From Apostichopus japonicus (lineage: Eukaryota > Echinodermata > Holothuroidea > Aspidochirotida > Stichopodidae), in the NCBI RefSeq assembly GCF_037975245.1, contig NC_092582.1, positions 22,466,577-22,530,576 of the forward strand: a DNA stretch of 64,000 bases. Direction: 5' to 3'. A program made the translations under genes and the position numbers. The notes under the pieces were generated by a model. It saw only the letters and a program-made list of their open reading frames with translations, did no database searches and was not told where the DNA came from. Below are positions 57,571-64,000 of the stretch, one piece after another; positions within the stretch are counted from its first letter, which is position 1, and every line of letters starts with the position of its first letter.

Positions 57571-60214
57571 TTTAATGACCATTTGCCAGTCACAAATGTT
57601 AAACACATGATAAACATGTCATTTGAGGCCATAAATCATTAAAAGTCTTATGTTTTCCATGTTGACTTTTGTGTTCATTTTGAAGAAGTGCATGTCTTGC
57701 GTTTTATAGACTATATAGTCCAGTCACTTTAACTGATGAACCTCAGCTGTATAAAAGTTTTTTTTTATTATCAAAAATTGGAAGTGCGTATAGATAGTAC
57801 AACCATTGTTTTAACAGTGTACAACATTTCAAATTAATTTTGTGCTTATAGAATCATTCGTTAATATAAGAAACAACTCGACTGCAGTAATAAATGTCTT
57901 TAATGCCAAACTTTCCGTACATTGCAAAGAGGAGGCCAACTGTTAAGAAATGGTTATTGTTTGTATTCATTTATTTAATATATGCAATGCATTACAACTA
58001 AACTGAACTCTATGTATTTTACACATGAATTGTATGTTATATCTAAGTATATAGCCTGTCATGGCAAGTCATAAACTTGTTATATTTTACACGCAACAAA
58101 AAACAACAAAACAAACGCCATTAAAACAAAAGAAACATTATTATCAAATCAGGTATTCAATGAATGTTTTCTTCAGGGTTCTATTTTTTACTTGAACCGG
58201 CTGCAGGCGCTTTCAATCGTTTCCCCGAAATGTCTCATGCTGAGACAAAAAGCTACCAATTTGCTGTTCTTCTTCTTCTTGTGAACTGAAAGAACATAAA
58301 GAAACAGGTAATGAAAACGTGATCGCTCCATAGGTTAACACACATGTTGCAAAGTTCAGTGCAGAACAAAATATTTAGCAATGGTAGCTACCAACCTCGA
58401 GGGCAAAATCTATAAAAAAAAATATATATATATAAAAAAAGTGTTCTCCCTAATTAGTTATCTGTGAGGCTTAAACAATGAAAGCACTCAGGGATGAAAA
58501 GGTGTGGATAAGAGAACTTGCCCTGCAATTTAAAGAAAACTGGTTGACTGAAAATTAATTTGTCTCATCACTGGAATAAGTTCGTAGGACTATGACTGTA
58601 ACATCACACAGACGATGACAACAGTGTTGTACTCTTTTTTTTTTGGGACAACTTTTTTATTATTTGAGTACACTGACCCTTTAAATATCTGAGGATCATC
58701 AATTGCAGTGACTGAATACAAAGCCTATCATAAAGATCATAAGGTCAGTTCCTCAGATGCAACACAAGAACACACTACAAAAAATCGTCATAGAAATATC
58801 ACCTTGTACCCGTTTTGTGAGCAATTGGTGTTTTTATTTTTAAATAAATATATGGGGAAAATTCTCCATTTTATTAATTTGCATGAATTAGCACTGTTAC
58901 TGAAGTATAATGTCAATATTTTAACTTGCCTTACAATGATACGCAGAATTCATTCTCAATGGTTCACAACTTTTAACCAGCCAAATAAGTTCATACATGA
59001 ATTGCCAGAAAGCTGCCGGTATCCTGCTAGATATGCTAGAAAGAGTAAAACCGGTCACTTGCAATAATACCACACCAATGTTACAGCATCATAATCACTG
59101 GGAGATATTTAATTGGTTGAATAATTTCAATGTCCCTGAAATTCTAAGAACAATTAAAAAGATTTTTCTAACCATTTTGTAGTATGTTAAACCTTTGAAG
59201 ATATATTTTGATGAGTTTTTTCAATGTTATATAAAGATTGAGCAAAACTGGTTTTAATATATGTTAGCACCAACAAAATATAATAGCACCTCTTCTTCTA
59301 CCCTAATAAAGCCTGCCCCCCCCCCCCCGATTTTTTGCTCACAAGGAGATACTATCAGTTTTCCAATTACGTCCTCGGGAAATTCCACTCACGATATTGG
59401 ATCACAGGTTTTGCTAAAAGAGATTAATATTTCTCCTGGAGATAATGGATGGCCATTTTTGACGGACGCATTAAATATGCAAGATAAATATTTCGACATA
59501 AATCTTTGAATATTAATATCAGCTTATATAGTATAGCTAATGCACCCTGACCGGATAAGAGTGTCATTCACCCTTGCATATCCGGCAGAAAAGTGCAAGC
59601 ACACCATTTTGAATGAGTACTCTAAAAATCATGTGTTGCCATCGGATACAACGACCGTGAGAAAGTTTGCTCAAGATTGATCGAGAAACCTTCTCTACAT
59701 TTACACATTTTGACTAATGATCTGTGAGATTATTCTTCGAGCCTCAGTTATTTTCTTTCCCTGAATTATCGTTGTCCTTAGCTGCGTAGGAGAATCATAT
59801 GAAACGTTAATAGATTTCTAGTTTCTCTCGATCTGTTTAGACATGATCAGTCCATTTGATGGTTTTGTGAACCTCACAAATTTATGCACTTTGCTGTCGG
59901 GAGGAGGAAGTGAATGCAACTGATTTTGCGAGGGGATTAAAATTTTCTTGAACGGATCTTCACGGCTGCTTATAATCGCCCGAAATATACCAATTTGACA
60001 CATGTCTATAGTTCCTCTTTCAGATTTGTTTCTTTGTAAGAAACAAATGGACAGACGAACATTCAAAAAGCAATGCTTATGAATCTCCTGCAAAGGTATT
60101 AACGTTATTAACCGAAGACAATTAAAGAACTGCAGATGATTAAGCACCTGAATCATACCATATATGTATATTACGACCTCTCTTACCGGTTTCGAACCTC
60201 TGGACATACAATCA
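57571..60214. other. Non-coding stretch, no gene recognised
   Basis: AT-rich DNA with a poly-C run near 59316-59328 and a TA-rich patch near 58420-58436. Frames at 58708-59067 (+, 119 codons) and 59818-60222 (-, 134 codons) are the longest here. I recognise neither, and no splice borders or domains support them. The segment 58680-58770 shares GTCAGTTCCTCAGATGCAAC with 48030-48049. Confidence 0.45.
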
Positions 60215-60287
60215 GCGTCCATAGCCTAGTTGGTTAGGGTGTCCGCATATAAAGCAGGAAGCCCGGGTTCGAATCTCAGTGGAGGCT
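60215..60287 (+). pseudogene. tRNA-like Pol III unit (probable SINE head)
   Basis: Starts GCGTCCA and ends TGGAGGC plus T, giving an acceptor-like stem with 6 of 7 pairs. The A box TAGCCTAGTTGG (60222-60233) fits TRGCNNAGYNGG exactly. The B box GGTTCGAATCT (60266-60276) fits GGTTCGANTCC except for the last base. The anticodon-like loop is ATATAAA (ATA at the anticodon position) on a stem with one mismatch. T6 at 60293-60298 would stop Pol III. A mismatched T-stem and odd anticodon argue against a working tRNA. About 45 bp later a (TA)n tract begins, as in tRNA-derived SINEs that end in simple repeats. Confidence 0.65.
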
Positions 60288-60335
60288 GGAAGTTTTTTCA
60301 CTGTTCTGGATTATATCAAACTGACTATAATTTCA

Positions 60336-60339
60336 ATAA

Positions 60340-60372
<33 letters not shown>

Positions 60373-60422
60373 AATATATGTATATATATATACATATACA
60401 TGTATATATATATATATATGAA
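60336..60422 (+). repeat. (TA)n-rich microsatellite
   Basis: Alternating TA with ATGTATAT and ACATATACATG interruptions, self-complementary over its whole length. It may be the tail of the tRNA-derived unit just upstream. Confidence 0.9.
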
Positions 60423-63400
60423 TAAAATCCTCAAAACTTTATTTTGCAGAGGTAATATGAGACCAATAAGTTTCAAATTTTGGGGGTTGGGGGAAGTGGG
60501 GAGGGTGGATGTGTACATAAATTGCACTCCGGATATTTACTATATCACTGACTCAATGAACTGTTCAGATCCATAAGAGTGTAATGCATAATTTACCCTA
60601 TCTAGTTATATAAAATTGAAATGTCATTATTTAGTTTTATTTCATATCTCCCACCAACAAAAAGGAGAAGAGAGAAATACTTGATATTTTTTTTTCCTTT
60701 TCATTAGGGAATTAGATTTGATGAGTTTTATTTTCCTCGATGGAATACCGCCATAGATCCAACGTCTTTTTTTTACGGCCGTGTTTATTTCCAATCATCA
60801 GTTCACTGGCCTTTTTCTTCATCATTTTATCATTAACCTGATTAGCTGTTTCTAATTAGGATCTCTGATTGCTTTCGCACTCGCATTCTCACCGTAAGTA
60901 TATCCAAGAACTTGTCACCAACGCCGGCGCGAAGCTTGCGTGCCTAATTTCCATCCTGTGGTTTAATGTTACTATTAAGCATCTCGCGTTCCTTCATTCT
61001 AGTCTAAATAGTCTGGAATATGTGACAGAGATAGTCTTAACGATACGATAACAGCTCTCGTGCGTGTTTACAGAGAATCTTCAGAGTGAATCTGATTGGT
61101 CTCTGCAAGGCGGATACTTTTGATACGCTTTCGTTTAAAGCCAATTGGAACCTCTTATTACACGGTTAAGTAGGAGTTTAATGGTTTTATTCCCCAGAAT
61201 TAAGCAGCCCGACTCATCTTTTTCCAAACAACAGAGAATTGAATGAGGAAACTGATATCGAGAAGTGATATTAATTTTTCTTTTTTTAAAGAATGAAAAA
61301 CAATTAAAACCAGGGCAAGGGAAGGGGAGGATAATTAAACCCCACACTGGCTTCACGGGCCATACTTGCGCTGTTATTACCTGCATTCTCCCCCCTCCCC
61401 ACTTCACACCAAATGTGGCTCTCAAAATGATGTCTGAATTCCCTCCCCCCCCCCCCACCCACATTCAAACGATGCCACTGAGTGTGCATATCATTCATCT
61501 TTAATGTCACAACGTACAACTTAACTCTCAAGATTAGTCCCAGATTATATTACAACCTTGCTGGTCACAACTACACAGAAAAACCGGGTATTGCAGTTGC
61601 ATCACCCATCATTAGTTGGCCATTTTCACCATGTTGGCTTTTAAATATGCATACATGTAGGTAATCAACGTAACAACATAAGGAAAATAGACATGTAAAA
61701 ACTTATTTTTTGATCTCTAGATGTTGACTGGATATATCTCGGCAATTTTCTCTATATACTAATAAAGATCACTTTTTTAATAGTACAATACACGAGCCTT
61801 GTGTGTTTTCTTTTCCGTTCATTTCCGTTTTCTGTTTTAAACACGAACGTTGTACTTTTCTGCTAAAAAGTAGACTTTTGTCACCTGTGTTTTGCACCCG
61901 AAGAATAAAAGTCTTTCCACGCTGGGTAAATGTTCGACTTAATTTGTCGTAAGAGCCCGGAACAATGTTGAAACAGGTGACAGCGCTCGGGGCCGGTCAA
62001 CTTTGAGAAATGATGGAAATGGTATGGTGGCTCTCACAGATGGATGCTCCCTATTTCTTACACGAGATTGGAGAAACAGTGAGAAAAGATGAGAGTCCAG
62101 CTAACTGCGTATAATCCATAAACACGTAATAAAATATCCGCAGCAGGAACAGACTTGCTAGAAAAGTACATTTTGACACCAAATTTTTTCACGAAGTGTC
62201 AAAGGAACGAATCACATTTAAATAAAACCTGAAGGCTTTTTTAGCGTCCTTGTTAGAGACAAAATTGACAAGTTGTTTTATAGTAAGGAACTTTTTCCAA
62301 AGTTTTATAAAGACTTTGTGATGTAGAATTGCAAGCTGTTAAAATATTGTAGATGTGCAAAAAGAAGAGGTATGTTTAATGTTTTGTGTGAAGAGTATTA
62401 TCAGAGTATTATTTCAGATATCATTAAAGATTTTGTATAATTTTCTTACTTCATTTTTCATATCTTTTCCTTGTAACAGCACCCCCCCCCCACCCCCTCG
62501 CCTCTTTTATGTTATTTTTGTTTCTGTTATATCAGTCGATATTCGTATTACGTCTAATCCAGTTAGGCTAAGAAAAAGCAGTTATCTTGCATCCTGAAGC
62601 TCTTGTCATACTTGTCGTAGTCTTGGGGGACTGCTTAGCAGCTAAACCTGAAGTAATCATATATGTAACCGGTATTTACCATATCCTACCCTAGGCCCAT
62701 CAACATCATCTTTATCAAAGCTGCCTACCCTTTCCCCCTCTGCGTACATCTTATCTCAGTACATATATATTTATATATATATATATATAAATACATACAT
62801 ATATTAATATATATATATATATATATATGGATGGCGTGTCAGCTGCTATGCCTACAGGAAGTTATGCATAATCAAACTGCGTTCACTTTAGGGGGAAAGA
62901 ACACGTTTTGAAGGTGGCTTTGGGAATATCTTCTGTATAATTTTACCCTGGAATTATTCTAGGCATGTTTGCCAGATAGAAAAAGCAATTTGATATTCAG
63001 CACATAAAAAAACAAAAAAAGACAAAAAACAACCACAAGGGAAAATAATGTTTAAGGAATTCAAAAGTATTTTTCATATATTAATGCAGATGTTATGAAT
63101 TGATGAAATTGAACTTGACAAGATATGAAACCTAGAGGGTTTGCTTGAGTCACATTGCATGGGGACAGTTTCTATTGTAGCTATGGCAACAGGATAGCTG
63201 CGTGGGCTACTCTTTTTTTAAAGGTATGGTGCAATGTAAATATAGTCTGTTCTAAATGGTGCATTATTGTTTTAAACTCTGCACTATAAGGTTGCCATGA
63301 CTATATTCTGAATAGGACGGGCTGAAAAGAGAAAGAACTTTTAATTAAAAAAATTGTACTCCTAAAATACAGAGGTATGTATTATAGTCAGATGCTCTTA

Positions 63401-64000
63401 GTAAGAGAGCGCAGGAGAGCCACCAACATCACGTCAAGTAGTTTTAAGTTTCCCGAAATGGAAAACTACGGAGCCACTCTCACCGACCTTGCAAAATTGT
63501 GAGGGGGACTGTGGAGTGCAAAGTTGGCAATGACTGCAATGCAGATTGCAAAGTCAGTAATGAATATTACGGTTAGATTCGTCCAACAAGGCAACATACA
63601 GAAACGTTGTACTCAAAGCCGAAGCCAAAGTGAATTAATCATGTCACACATCCCGAGTCTATGCATGCTTAGTTCTTCAATACCGCCCTCATTAACCTTT
63701 CAGGAAGCATTTGATACTGTAGTTTTGATTACTCTGTCTCTCTCTTAATTCTCTGGATATAAACTAACAAACCCAAGAGTGACATCAATATTTTAATGCA
63801 TTTAGGAGGGTTGTAGTATGTATGCTTAGGTTGGGGGGGGGGAGGGGGGAGGGAGTTGAGACATAACTTTATTGTTAATCATGTATTAATGTTTGCTATT
63901 ATTATTTATTTATTTTTACAAGAAATTGACGTATATTTAAATCAGTAAATCAATCAGTGTTGATCAAATGTATTTGATAGAGTCTTTTCAAAGTTGCTAC
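60423..64000. other. Non-coding stretch to window end, no gene recognised
   Basis: AT-rich DNA with a poly-C run near 61446-61456, a C-rich run near 62482-62500, a (TA)n tract at about 62763-62828 and a G-rich run near 63832-63852. No receptor exon was recognised. Confidence 0.45.
62763..62828 (+). repeat. (TA)n microsatellite
   Basis: Alternating TA tract of about 65 bp with ACATACATA interruptions. Confidence 0.92.

Noticed and set aside
59818-60222. 134-codon minus-strand frame
   Set aside because: No recognisable domain; its first codons overlap the start of the tRNA-like unit, and no splice or promoter support is visible.

Overview
This is a eukaryotic, animal nuclear window. It is AT-rich, almost gene-empty and repeat-dense, with poly-C/poly-G runs, (TA)n tracts, minisatellites and MITEs. 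The only host gene I can recognise is a fragment of a metazoan metabotropic GABA receptor, subunit-1-like. It consists of three in-phase exons on the + strand (28395-28529, 38866-39036, 39429-39596) with clean GT/AG borders. Together they encode 158 residues of the extracellular Venus-flytrap ligand-binding domain. Earlier and later exons of this gene were not found, so most of the window is probably its introns. A GABA-B receptor gene, a DIRS retrotransposon and abundant foldback/hAT-like MITEs would fit a marine invertebrate, perhaps an echinoderm or another invertebrate deuterostome. That is inference, not proof.

Layout. 1-9423: AT-rich non-coding DNA. 9424-15969: a nearly complete DIRS-type tyrosine-recombinase retrotransposon of 6546 bp. 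It has perfect 118-bp inverted repeats, an internal complementary region that carries the junction of its circular form, a gag-like frame broken by one TAG, an open RT/RNase H/methylase-like frame, and an overlapping tyrosine-recombinase frame with all catalytic residues. 15970-28394: non-coding DNA with a 41-bp minisatellite, a degenerate repeat, one copy of a 164-bp MITE and a 1.6-kb hAT-like element. 28395-39596: the three receptor exons, with a palindromic minisatellite starting about 50 bp after the first 5' splice site. 39597-53990: non-coding DNA with a 102-bp satellite, a 704-bp hAT-like foldback element with a perfect 8-bp target duplication, a second copy of the 164-bp MITE and a 96-bp satellite. 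54010-57420: 3.4 kb of strongly strand-asymmetric GGTA/TTAGG-like DNA. 57421-64000: AT-rich DNA with a tRNA-like Pol III unit and (TA)n tracts.

How the parts relate. In the DIRS element, the RT/RNase H would make cDNA, the internal complementary region would template a circle, and the tyrosine recombinase would integrate it. The sequence shows the predicted footprints: the outer ends of both termini are joined in the internal region and share one trinucleotide, AAT/ATT. The receptor exons retain the serine, glycine, histidine and tyrosine positions known to contact GABA in the mammalian subunit 1. Most of the remaining sequence is repeat-driven, and many of its open frames are by-products of tandem repeats.
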